Shown here: positions 57,328 through 64,000 of the stretch, piece after piece | Position numbering within the stretch: the stretch's first letter is position 1 | Layout: the number at the start of each line of letters is the position of its first letter | Assembly (NCBI RefSeq): GCF_900106645.1 | Contig: NZ_FNMV01000003.1 | Span: forward strand, 124,001-188,000 | Direction: 5' to 3' | Length of the DNA: 64,000 nt | Origin: Flavobacterium degerlachei | GTDB taxonomy: Bacteria > Bacteroidota > Bacteroidia > Flavobacteriales > Flavobacteriaceae | The notes under the pieces: generated by a model | What the model was told of the DNA's origin: nothing | Database searches by the model: none | The model's input: only the letters and a program-made list of their open reading frames with translations | Position numbers and translations under genes: made by a program

Positions 57328-57540
57328 AGTCAATACCATCACATTATCTTTTTACATTTAAGATGAAAGGAAAAACAATAAACTCCATAAAGAGTAGCTT
57401 CATTTTAAATTCAAAACTTTCCACTTTTCACTATTCACAAAACAGCATTCAAAGCAAAAAGCATAGTTCATTAAAAATCAATAAATTATACTGATATTAT
57501 TTAAAATAAAGTGGTATTTTAGTTCTTTCATATACGCCTT

Positions 57541-59295
57541 ATGCAAATAATTGTAAAAAAGATATGGCATCGTGATGCAGATAGAATCGGACTTTTTTTT
57601 AAGTACGATAGCGCTACTATTTCCCAATTAAGACAATTGGGAGGTGTATTCAGTAAATCACTCCGTTGTTGGTATTTTGATTATAATGCTGAGAATTACA
57701 AGCTCATCAGCCAAAACTTTGAAGATTTGGTTATTGACAATCCAAAAAAGTCTAAAACGCAACCGCTGGCCGGCCTTACCATAAGCCGTGACCTTCCAGC
57801 CATAGCCAAAAGCGAACTTCAGTTAGATTTGGCCCCAGTGCTGAATAACCCTGAACATATAACGAAAACAAATTCGTTAGCACCAAATATGCGTTTAGAA
57901 TTATTACCTAATTTAGGTAAATATTGGGTTTTCAAGATGCAGTATTACCAGGTTATCAGTAGACAATTATTAGCTACAAAAGGAGTCTATTGGAATGCCA
58001 ATTATAAAGTTTATATGGTATTAAGGAATTTAGCTGCAAAAGAGCAAGTAGAAAAAATACTTGGTGTATCAGCTTTTTTTCCTGAAAATGATTATCATAA
58101 AAATGAAACGGTCTTCACATCTGAATCAATAATAATAAAACCACATCCTGAAGACTCGAAGTGGATGGAAGTGTATATGCCCCCTTTTCTTGTATTGCGA
58201 GAAAAAATAAAACGTTTCTCTATGGCGCGTTATAGCACCATAAAAGACTGTTACTTACTTCCTGCAGCACCTACTGTATATGACGCCATGGCAATGCAAT
58301 TTGAGCCACATAAAGTGCTGCTGAGTAATCGGCTACCAAAAGGCTATTTGATGAAACAAAACTTGCCTAACAGGAAACAACTCGATTTAAGCAAAACCAA
58401 ATCACAACTATTCAATCAAGTTCCTGATGCAGCCCATGACTATATTTCGTTAATGGTAGACACTATATTGGCACTTAATTACAGTAGTTCAACAATGCGT
58501 ACTTATACGAGTTCCTTTTTAAAATTCCTGCGTGATCATCAGTTTAGAGATCCAAAAACGATATCACAAAAAGAAATCATAAAATACTTAGCATCCCTTA
58601 TGGAGCGCGGATTATCAGCATCATCTGGACATAGTATGGTCAATGCGTTATTGTTTTATTACCAACAAATCGAGCATCAAAAAGGCTTTGAACTCAAACT
58701 ACCACGACCAAAAAGCGAAAAAAAATTACCCGCTGTATTAACGATGGAAGAATGTCTACAAATTTTTAGAGCGGTTGACAACCCAAAACATAAATTATTG
58801 TTATTAATAGGTTATGGAGCAGGCTTACGAGTAAGTGAGATTGTAACTCTCGAATGGCGAGACATCTTATTCTCAGAACATAAAATTCATATTAAAAATG
58901 CCAAGGGAAAGAAAGACCGCATGGTGATGTTGCCCTACTCTATTGTGAGTTCACTGGAAATCTACAAGAAATTATACGAACCCAATAAATACGTTTTTGA
59001 AGGGCAATATGCAGGAGAGCCTTACAGTGCTGGAAGCGCACAATCAGTGATGCGACAAGCCTTAAAAAAATCTGGATTATCTAAAAAAGCTACAGTACAT
59101 ACCTTACGCCATAGTTTTGCAACCCATTTATTAGAAAATGGAACAGATATTAGATACATTCAAAAATTCCTAGGTCACGCTAGTATTAAAACCACCACGA
59201 TCTACACGCATGTTTCAAAAATGGCAACTGATAAGATTGTAAGTCCACTTGATCGTTTAGTAGATGAAAATAACAAGAAAAAACTGAATGAATAA
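57541..59295 (+). CDS. Tyrosine recombinase with three N-terminal HARP-like repeats
   Basis: This 584-residue site-specific recombinase has a complete catalytic domain (about 405-570): Arg430 in GLRVSEI, Lys457/458 in KGKKDR, His520 and Arg523 in HTLRHSF, His546 in LGHASI and the nucleophile Tyr555 in TIYTHV. A core-binding SAM-like domain is at about 305-390. Unusually, about 270 residues precede it. They hold three related units (about 8-66, 117-185, 205-268), each with a strand, a helix and CWYFDYN-like or VYMVLRN-like strands. These resemble HARP domains of SMARCAL1-type proteins. The region between the lysine and HTLRHSF is short, so the extra segment of IntI integrases is absent. Its gene reads straight into the cassette array; the stop is 34 bp before the entry site. 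Confidence 0.88.
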   Translation: MQIIVKKIWHRDADRIGLFFKYDSATISQLRQLGGVFSKSLRCWYFDYNAENYKLISQNFEDLVIDNPKKSKTQPLAGLTISRDLPAIAKSELQLDLAPVLNNPEHITKTNSLAPNMRLELLPNLGKYWVFKMQYYQVISRQLLATKGVYWNANYKVYMVLRNLAAKEQVEKILGVSAFFPENDYHKNETVFTSESIIIKPHPEDSKWMEVYMPPFLVLREKIKRFSMARYSTIKDCYLLPAAPTVYDAMAMQFEPHKVLLSNRLPKGYLMKQNLPNRKQLDLSKTKSQLFNQVPDAAHDYISLMVDTILALNYSSSTMRTYTSSFLKFLRDHQFRDPKTISQKEIIKYLASLMERGLSASSGHSMVNALLFYYQQIEHQKGFELKLPRPKSEKKLPAVLTMEECLQIFRAVDNPKHKLLLLIGYGAGLRVSEIVTLEWRDILFSEHKIHIKNAKGKKDRMVMLPYSIVSSLEIYKKLYEPNKYVFEGQYAGEPYSAGSAQSVMRQALKKSGLSKKATVHTLRHSFATHLLENGTDIRYIQKFLGHASIKTTTIYTHVSKMATDKIVSPLDRLVDENNKKKLNE

Positions 59296-59318
59296 TAAAA
59301 AACATTCAAAAAGATGTA

Positions 59319-59326
59319 TATATTTG
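59319..59326 (+). promoter_or_regulatory. -7 promoter element abutting the array entry site
   Basis: TATATTTG is an exact TAnnTTTG match, 3 bp upstream of the putative recombination point, reading into cassette 1. No -33 TTTG is visible. It would play the role of the Pc promoter of integrons; inference. Confidence 0.4.
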
Positions 59327-59352
59327 ATGTTATATACAAGTTGTGCGACAGT
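59327..59352 (+). other. Array entry (attI-like) site
   Basis: GTTATATACAAG (59329-59340), then four bases and GCGACAG, aligns with the right half of both folded sites (GTTA..GCAAG..GACGACCG). There is no matching left arm within the preceding 130 bp. A half-site without the long hairpin next to the recombinase is what attI would look like. The proposed exchange is after G59329, by analogy with G|TT in integrons. Confidence 0.5.
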
Positions 59353-59419
59353 TTACTGCAACCGCATAAAATAAAGAAAAGATAATAGAAAATAATTTTT
59401 AAAACTAAAAAAACTAAAA

Positions 59420-59872
59420 ATGAAAAAAACGATATTTGAATTTTTCCAAGTTGACTTAAATGCAATTCCTGATGAAACTTTTGTAAAAGCAGAAACAATT
59501 GAAAATGAAAGTGGAAATACTATAGAAGTATTTAGAAAAAATATTTCTTACAAAGAATGTGGATTATTTGATACAATTGAAATTAGATTAATTGATAAAA
59601 AATGTAAAAACTTTAGTTTTAAAAACTACGACTTAAATACTGTACAAATTGATAAAATCAAAACTTTAATTGATGAACTATATTTAATTTACGGAAATGA
59701 TAGTTCAAATAAAGGAAAATTTAATAATAAAGATATTGAAGAATATAATGACAAGGAATTTTATATGCTATTTGGAAGAAGTTGGAGTGATTACGAAATA
59801 AATAAATTTCCTGTAGCAATTAACAGAGATGAAAATGAATTTGAAATCGCAATTTGGGGAATTGGTTTATAA
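59420..59872 (+). CDS. Unknown protein in cassette 1
   Basis: The 150-residue acidic, soluble protein is rich in Asp, Glu, Asn and Lys with no membrane segment or signal. Features are a repeated alpha-beta pattern, EFYMLFGRSWSDYEINKF, and a hydrophobic C-terminus EIAIWGIGL. I do not recognise the family. Small acidic proteins of this sort in cassettes are often immunity-like or antitoxin-like, but no toxin is next to it. It is followed after 40 bp by the HIRAN-like gene and is probably co-transcribed from the entry-site promoter. Confidence 0.65.
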   Translation: MKKTIFEFFQVDLNAIPDETFVKAETIENESGNTIEVFRKNISYKECGLFDTIEIRLIDKKCKNFSFKNYDLNTVQIDKIKTLIDELYLIYGNDSSNKGKFNNKDIEEYNDKEFYMLFGRSWSDYEINKFPVAINRDENEFEIAIWGIGL

Positions 59873-59912
59873 AAATTTCAAAAAATAAAGAGTTAAAAAA
59901 TAAAAGATAAAA

Positions 59913-60386
59913 ATGACTATAATAATTGTAATCATATTAATAATTGGACTTTTTATATTTATTATTGCTAATAGTGGTGAAAAAAAAGTAACCGTAAAAG
60001 AACCTTATGCAAACCACAAATATGATTTGCAATTACAAAAAGAAGCGGAACAAAAAAAATCGCAAAATATAGCCAACCCAATTGTAAATAATACTTTTCA
60101 GAATAATAGCGAATATGAAATTGTTGGAATACACGTTGAAAATAGAAAAAAATATATTACCGCAAATTGTTCAGAATATGATGAAGTATTTTTAAAACAC
60201 GAAAAGAATAATCAATATTCAAACAGAGCAATTCAAATAAAACATTTAAATAAAATTATTGGATATATTCCAGAATATGAAGTTGAAGAAGTCCACGAAA
60301 TTTTAAAAAACGAATATGAAGCAAAAATATCTGAAATAGATTTTTTTAATGGTTTTTTAACTGTAAAAATAAATATTGAATATTGA
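59913..60386 (+). CDS. Membrane-anchored HIRAN-like domain protein
   Basis: The 157-residue protein has one N-terminal membrane helix (about 2-20, MTIIIVIILIIGLFIFIIA). After a charged linker comes a C-terminal domain of about 90 residues resembling HIRAN: YEIVGIHVENRKKYI, LKHEKNNQYSNRAIQI and KIIGYIPEYEVEEVHEIL (the G-Y-I-P turn typical of HIRAN). HIRAN domains bind DNA ends or stalled forks in helicases and also occur alone beside mobile or defence genes in bacteria. A membrane-tethered copy is odd: the domain would lie near the cytoplasmic face if the positive linker stays inside. Function unknown. It ends 16 bp before the first folded site. Confidence 0.65.
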   Translation: MTIIIVIILIIGLFIFIIANSGEKKVTVKEPYANHKYDLQLQKEAEQKKSQNIANPIVNNTFQNNSEYEIVGIHVENRKKYITANCSEYDEVFLKHEKNNQYSNRAIQIKHLNKIIGYIPEYEVEEVHEILKNEYEAKISEIDFFNGFLTVKINIEY

Positions 60387-60401
60387 AGAAAAAAACCGAT
60401 C

Positions 60402-60562
60402 GCACAACAGCGGTTTGCATAAATGGCGAAATATGTAGTAAATTCACGTTTATCTTTCGCAAGAAATTTTATCTTAGCCGAAAATAATCGGTCACGAAGT
60501 TCGCCACTTCTGCAAGCCGCGAAACGTTATAAGCAAGCCTATTGACGACCGCACTCCGACAA
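60402..60562 (+). repeat. Folded recombination site B (attC-like)
   Basis: The outer boxes are CAAC (60405-60408) and GTTA (60526-60529). The inner arms 60410-60430 and 60500-60520 match at 18 of 21 positions. The right arm has an unpaired GAAAC (60521-60525) opposite a lone A60409. The 69-nt centre contains CCGA/TCGG. The tail CAAG..GACGACCG ends near 60551. This is the layout of integron attC sites: long imperfect hairpin, extrahelical bases on one arm, and simple-site boxes at the ends. Confidence 0.6.
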
Positions 60563-60577
60563 TCGAGCAGACAAAAA

Positions 60578-61549
60578 CTAACCAATAAACAATTGATTTG
60601 TGAAAAGTGAATGTGGAGCAGACACTAAATTAATATCAAACTTTAGGGACGGTTCAATTCGTGAACTTGCATTGTGAATACGAAATGAAATTTGCCAACC
60701 TTCATTCAGCGTAACCAACAAAGTTGTTTTTGAATTTTCTTGGTAGACAACTTCAATTAAACGACTTGGTAATTTCAGTTTTGGAACTTTCGCTTTTGGC
60801 TTGACACCTTCAAAAGGTAAATTTAATGTTCCGTGTAAATTGTACGCTTGTATTTCGACTTTATTGCTGCCTTTAATTACTTTATAAAAATCTTGGTTGC
60901 CAATTAAATATTCAATTAATTTTTCTGCTACAACACCAGTATTTTCTGCATCAAGACGCAACAACTCGTTTTTAAACGCATCTAAAATTGGGACATAAAC
61001 AGACGTATGATAATCACCAAGAGTGTCCCATTTTTGAGTTGCTTTACTTGCAGTTCTTAACTTAGCCAAGTTGTCAAATATTGGCTTAACTTTTTCAAAA
61101 TAATCAACTGAACAAGGAAAGCCTAACCACTTTTTACCAAAGTCAATATCGTTTGACAATCGAGAATGTTTAACAGCTCTATGATTATTTTTAGCAGAAA
61201 TTCCTATCTCCCATTTCTGCAAAGACCTAATCGCTAAAACATCACGAACATCGCCAGTTTGACCTTCTTTATCTGACACGATTTCAAGTTGCAAAATATC
61301 TTTATCACTAATTCCATTTGACAACCTTGGCTCAATATCAAGTAAAAAATTGACAGCAAAACTTGCTACCAAACTGTAATGACTTCTATCTTTTTCGCTA
61401 AAACTTAAATAACATTTCAATGCTGTTTTGTAAGGGTCATTTTCAACAACCGAAACGGTTGTAACCGCTTTCAGCCGTTCTAAAAACTCTTTCAATAACG
61501 CATACTCAAATGCTTTTCCATTTATTGTTTGACTTGCAACTTTTGCCAT
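60578..61549 (-). CDS. HaeIII-family type II restriction endonuclease (GGCC)
   Basis: The 323-residue protein matches the HaeIII endonuclease family over its length, from FEYALLKEFLERL at the N-terminus through GQTGDVRDVLAIRSLQKWEIGISAKNNHRAVKHSRLS and DFGKKWLGFPCS to FRIHNASSRIEPSLKFDI near the C-terminus. These segments hold the catalytic Asp and Glu/Lys residues of the family. HaeIII cuts GGCC; conservation of the partner methylase with M.HaeIII supports the same target. The start overlaps the methylase stop by one base. The methylase is made first, which protects the host when the unit enters a new cell. Confidence 0.88.
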   Translation of the reverse strand: MAKVASQTINGKAFEYALLKEFLERLKAVTTVSVVENDPYKTALKCYLSFSEKDRSHYSLVASFAVNFLLDIEPRLSNGISDKDILQLEIVSDKEGQTGDVRDVLAIRSLQKWEIGISAKNNHRAVKHSRLSNDIDFGKKWLGFPCSVDYFEKVKPIFDNLAKLRTASKATQKWDTLGDYHTSVYVPILDAFKNELLRLDAENTGVVAEKLIEYLIGNQDFYKVIKGSNKVEIQAYNLHGTLNLPFEGVKPKAKVPKLKLPSRLIEVVYQENSKTTLLVTLNEGWQISFRIHNASSRIEPSLKFDINLVSAPHSLFTNQLFIG

Positions 61550-62640
61550 TATACTGCTATGCTATTAATTATTTCATTCATTTTTTCACGGACAATACTT
61601 CCATTAACTGCTTGGTTAAAATCTTGAACGACTTCTTTTTTATTGCTTTTTAAAGAGCTTAAATCTTTAAATATTTTTTGCCCTAAAACTTTCGCCATTC
61701 TGACAGGCACAGCATTACCAATCATTTTATAACCAGCGACAACACTACTGTAATAAAAAATAAAATTATCTGGAAAAGTCTGTATTCTTGCACATTCACG
61801 GACGCTTAACCTACGATATAAACTTTCCTTTCCTTTTACAAACTCTCTTAAATTTTGCTCAATAAATTTCATTGTTGGTGCTTGTGGGTGCAATGGAGCG
61901 TGACGACCACCGGCTTGAATTGTAAAAGAAACTTCGTCCCAAGACCTAACTCTATTCCTTGACATAAACATTGACGAAAACCCTCCAATCATATATTCGT
62001 GATTTACGACCTTACATTTATCGCCATTCGTGTAATTGCCTTCCTTTGCTGGCAATACAGAGTTTTTCAAATCGCCAATTGCTTTTTCAAGAGTAATCTT
62101 TATTTCAGGTGTTGTGGGTTTCGGAAACTGAAATTTAAGACCTAAATCTTTTCTATAACCAATAAAGAAAACTCGCTTTCTATCTTGTGGCACACCATAA
62201 TCCGACACATTCAACAACTCAAAAGACAAATCATAACCAATATCCGTAAACATTTGCTTTATGTTTGCAAGCGCATCTTTATGTGCAGGCAACAACATTC
62301 CCGACACATTTTCTGCAAGAAAAAACTTTGGCTTTTTATCTGCTAATATTCTCATAAACTCATAAAAAAGTTGCCCTCTTTTATCAGCTATACCACGTTT
62401 AGAACCAGCTTCAGACCAACTTTGACAAGGAGGGCCGCCAATTATTCCATCGCAATCAGGAACTTCATTTGACGGAATATCAACAATACTTCTTCTATCT
62501 AAGACAGTATTTTTATGATTTTTCTCAAAAGTTTCCCAAATATCTTTATCATATTCATTTGCCCAAACGACATCAAAACCAGCTTTTTCAAAACCTAAAT
62601 CAAGGCCGCCAGCACCTGCAAAAAATGAGACTATTTTCAT
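61549..62640 (-). CDS. HaeIII-type DNA cytosine-5 methyltransferase
   Basis: The protein of about 363 residues has all ten C5-methylase motifs: FFAGAGGLDLGFEKAG (I), GGPPCQSWSEAG with the catalytic Cys (IV), FFLAENVSG (VI), DYGVPQDRKRVFFIGY (VIII), RRLSVRECARIQTFP (IX) and GYKMIGNAVP (X). The target-recognition stretch FMSRNRVRSWDEVSFTIQAGGR and the whole length align well with M.HaeIII as I know it. It should methylate the inner cytosine of GGCC. The ATG at 62640 is chosen over an upstream TTG at 62646. It precedes the endonuclease in the operon. Confidence 0.93.
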   Translation of the reverse strand: MKIVSFFAGAGGLDLGFEKAGFDVVWANEYDKDIWETFEKNHKNTVLDRRSIVDIPSNEVPDCDGIIGGPPCQSWSEAGSKRGIADKRGQLFYEFMRILADKKPKFFLAENVSGMLLPAHKDALANIKQMFTDIGYDLSFELLNVSDYGVPQDRKRVFFIGYRKDLGLKFQFPKPTTPEIKITLEKAIGDLKNSVLPAKEGNYTNGDKCKVVNHEYMIGGFSSMFMSRNRVRSWDEVSFTIQAGGRHAPLHPQAPTMKFIEQNLREFVKGKESLYRRLSVRECARIQTFPDNFIFYYSSVVAGYKMIGNAVPVRMAKVLGQKIFKDLSSLKSNKKEVVQDFNQAVNGSIVREKMNEIINSIAV

Positions 62641-62667
62641 ATACAATTAACCTTAAAATTATGTGGA

Positions 62668-62675
62668 CAAATTTA
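62668..62675 (-). promoter_or_regulatory. -7 promoter element inside cassette 2 (RM operon)
   Basis: The minus strand reads TAAATTTG, 28 bp upstream of the methylase ATG. The cassette therefore brings its own promoter and is expressed against the array direction. Confidence 0.5.
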
Positions 62676-62743
62676 CTTTATTTTGGCTAACTTTCGACCA
62701 GTAAAAATGAATAATTATCAACGAACGACAGAAAGAAGGCCAG

Positions 62744-62896
62744 CTTATAACAGCACCTACAAGAAATTGGCGGTTCAGTGGTTAAATGAAGCTTTGTGCT
62801 TCGTATCAAGTTTTGTGGAGGCAGATAGTATTGTGCTTCGAAATCGCCAACTTCTTGTAGCTGCGAAACGTTACAGGCAAGCGTAAGACGACCGAC
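62744..62896 (+). repeat. Folded recombination site C (attC-like)
   Basis: The outer boxes are TAAC (62748-62751) and GTTA (62870-62873), a perfect pair. The inner arms 62753-62772 and 62845-62864 match at 18 of 20 positions. The right arm again has an unpaired GAAAC (62865-62869) opposite a lone A62752. The central part holds a second hairpin GAAGC/GCTTC. The tail CAAG..GACGACCG ends near 62894. The two arms differ from site B in sequence but not in plan, so the structure is conserved rather than the sequence. Confidence 0.6.
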
Positions 62897-64000
62897 ACAC
62901 CACAAAAAGACGAATTGACATTATGGAAGAAAATCAAATAAAGACATTAACTGTAACAGAACTTTTAGGAATGAACTTTTTCATTCCAGAATACCAACGG
63001 GGTTACAGGTGGACAAAAACGAACGTTTTACAATTACTAAATGATATTTGGGAATATCGTCAAGAATCAAACAACAGAAATACTTTTTATTGTTTACAGC
63101 CCGTAGTTGTTAGACAAGCGGAATGGCAAGACATCAACGGAATTACTATAAAGGGTTACGAACTAATTGACGGACAACAACGACTAACAACGCTTCACCG
63201 TATTCTTACTTATCTAACATTAGAATACCTACAAAATAATTTGAAGTCTGAAGGCTATTCAGACGACCTATATTCTATTTATTACAAGACAAGATTAGAA
63301 TCTAAAACTTTCCTAGAAACTAATAATTCCGACAACACAAAGCCCGATTTGTATTATATGAGTGAGGCTTACAATACTATTAAAGATTGGTTTGAAGATG
63401 GGAAAAGAGGAATCCCAAGGCAAGTAAAAGACGAAATGTTGAAAATTATTTTGCCAAGCATAATTAGAAACGACAAAGGAGAAAAACAACTTCCCGAATG
63501 GAGTGTTCAGGTAATTTGGTATGAAATAAAAGACATTACACAGAAAAGTGAAGAACTTTTTACACGCTTAAACAGAGGTAAAATTCCGCTTACAAGTGCA
63601 GAACTGATAAAAGCGAAATTTGTAAACTCTGACAGTTTCAAAGGAATGTCTGATGACGATAAAATCAAGCGAAGAACACAATTAGTCCAAATTTGGGACG
63701 AAATAGAAAACCAACTTAATAATCCGAAATTTTGGGCATTTATTTCAAATGAAAGTTTGACTAAATACAGCAACAAAATTGAGCATCTATTTGACATTGT
63801 TGCTAACAAGAAACCAAGCGAAAAAGACCCTTTGTATAGTTTTATACACTTCTTTGACGACAGAGAAACAGCAAAATCACTTTGGGAAAAATGGATAAAA
63901 GTTGAAGAAATATATCGTTCATTGGCTTATTGGTATTCTAATAAAAATCTTTATCACAAAATTGGTTTTCTTATTGCCACAGGAACACAAATTGGAGCTT
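62871..64000 (+). mobile_element. Gene cassette 3 (partial): DUF262 protein
   Basis: It starts at the GTTA of site C. The gene starts 52 bp inside. The right end and any further folded site lie outside the window. Confidence 0.45.
62923..64000 (+). CDS. DUF262/GmrSD-like protein, N-terminal 359 codons
   Basis: The frame stays open to the end of the window. The start MEENQIKTLTVTELLG is followed by FFIPEYQRGYRWTKTNV and YELIDGQQRLTTLHRIL, the DUF262 (ParB/Srx-like) core with the nucleotide-binding DGQQR. Then comes YEIKDITQKSEELFTRLNRGKIPLTSAELIKAKF, the second conserved stretch of the family. A C-terminal DUF1524 HNH nuclease domain is usual and would lie outside the window. Such GmrSD-type proteins restrict phage DNA, often modified DNA, using NTP. 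Start 62923 is the first ATG; no clear promoter is seen in the short stretch between site C and the start. Confidence 0.85.
   Translation, partial: MEENQIKTLTVTELLGMNFFIPEYQRGYRWTKTNVLQLLNDIWEYRQESNNRNTFYCLQPVVVRQAEWQDINGITIKGYELIDGQQRLTTLHRILTYLTLEYLQNNLKSEGYSDDLYSIYYKTRLESKTFLETNNSDNTKPDLYYMSEAYNTIKDWFEDGKRGIPRQVKDEMLKIILPSIIRNDKGEKQLPEWSVQVIWYEIKDITQKSEELFTRLNRGKIPLTSAELIKAKFVNSDSFKGMSDDDKIKRRTQLVQIWDEIENQLNNPKFWAFISNESLTKYSNKIEHLFDIVANKKPSEKDPLYSFIHFFDDRETAKSLWEKWIKVEEIYRSLAYWYSNKNLYHKIGFLIATGTQIGA

Larger units (their letters stand above)
59330..60526 (+). mobile_element. Gene cassette 1 (1,197 bp): unknown protein plus HIRAN-like membrane protein
   Basis: It runs from the entry site to the GTTA of the first folded site. 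It holds two plus-strand genes and is visibly more A+T-rich than the flanking core genes. The first start codon is 90 bp inside. Confidence 0.5.
60527..62870 (+). mobile_element. Gene cassette 2 (2,344 bp): HaeIII-type restriction-modification
   Basis: The unit is bounded by GTTA of site B and GTTA of site C. Both genes are on the minus strand, opposite to the array direction. The RE stop is about 50 bp from the left edge and the methylase promoter is near the right edge. Confidence 0.5.
57541..64000 (+). mobile_element. Integron-like array: recombinase, entry site, and three cassettes (right end beyond window)
   Basis: The array consists of the recombinase (57541-59295), an entry site near 59329, and folded recombination sites at 60402-60534 and 62744-62883 that bound self-contained gene units. 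All three junctions share GTTA followed by a CAAG and a GACGAC-type tail. The cargo is unrelated between units (HIRAN-like, HaeIII-type RM, DUF262), as in integron cassettes. Left neighbours are core genes. No phage, transfer or transposase genes are seen. The extent beyond 64000 is unknown. Confidence 0.6.

Noticed and set aside
57541..59295. Prophage or integrative-conjugative-element integrase
   Set aside because: No phage structural, excision, relaxase or type IV secretion genes lie near it, and repeated folded sites follow it instead of a single att pair.
60402..60534. Folded sites B and C as transcription terminators
   Set aside because: They are 130-140 bp long with 70-nt centres, lack T runs and end in conserved non-paired boxes.
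57541..64000. A classical integron with IntI
   Set aside because: The recombinase lacks the IntI-specific segment between the lysine and HTLRHSF motifs, has a 270-residue extension, and the junctions read GTTA(T/C)A rather than GTTRRRY. It is kept as integron-like only.

Overview
The window reads as chromosomal DNA of a member of the Bacteroidota, most likely Flavobacteriaceae and Flavobacterium-like. The grounds are low G+C, promoters of the Bacteroidota type (TAnnTTTG at -7) in front of many genes, a lipidated TamA-type protein behind TamB, a CAL67264-type small membrane protein, an orphan RaiA/HPF, and several conserved flavobacterial proteins of unknown function. I saw no rRNA or tRNA genes and no CRISPR array.

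Bases 1-17,400 hold a minus-strand signalling group (cheB end, cheR, a triple-receiver hybrid kinase), housekeeping genes (holA, tsaC/sua5, uvrD), an orphan HsdR-N nuclease-like protein beside a glycosyltransferase, an OmpA-type lipoprotein, a TauE/SafE permease, a secreted M1 peptidase, and a REP-associated tyrosine transposase (RayT) whose own coding sequence is interrupted in frame by palindromic and tandem repeats. Bases 17,400-25,000 hold aminopeptidase P, small accessory proteins, a lone AIPR-family (abortive infection) protein and recG. Bases 25,500-30,700 form a glyoxylate cluster: malate synthase, isocitrate lyase, an RraA-family protein and a class V (alanine-glyoxylate type) aminotransferase. 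Bases 31,000-36,600 encode a complete RND tripartite efflux pump. A frameshifted bestrophin gene, a PAS sensor kinase, a cupin, a GNAT enzyme, a second GNAT gene broken by one stop codon, an atypical SDR and several small proteins follow. From 44,600 to 57,100 come a thioesterase, HPF, a Na/Pi symporter, the tamB-tamL pair and L-serine dehydratase.

The most unusual part is 57,541-64,000. A 584-residue tyrosine recombinase with three N-terminal HARP-like repeats is followed by what looks like an integron-style gene-cassette array. There is an entry site (about 59,329) and two roughly 130-140 bp folded recombination sites (60,402-60,534 and 62,744-62,883). Both folded sites share the same architecture: a TAAC/CAAC ... 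GTTA outer pair, a conserved extrahelical GAAAC on one arm opposite a single A, a 20-21 bp imperfect stem, and a downstream CAAG-N4-6-GACGAC tail. The cassettes carry (1) an unknown protein plus a membrane-anchored HIRAN-like protein, (2) an antisense-oriented HaeIII-type (GGCC) restriction-modification pair with its own promoter, and (3) a DUF262/GmrSD-type protein running off the window. A Bacteroidota -7 promoter element lies directly against the entry site. The recombinase lacks the extra segment that defines IntI, so this looks like a separate cassette-capture system loaded with anti-phage cargo. Whether it has been described before could not be checked here.
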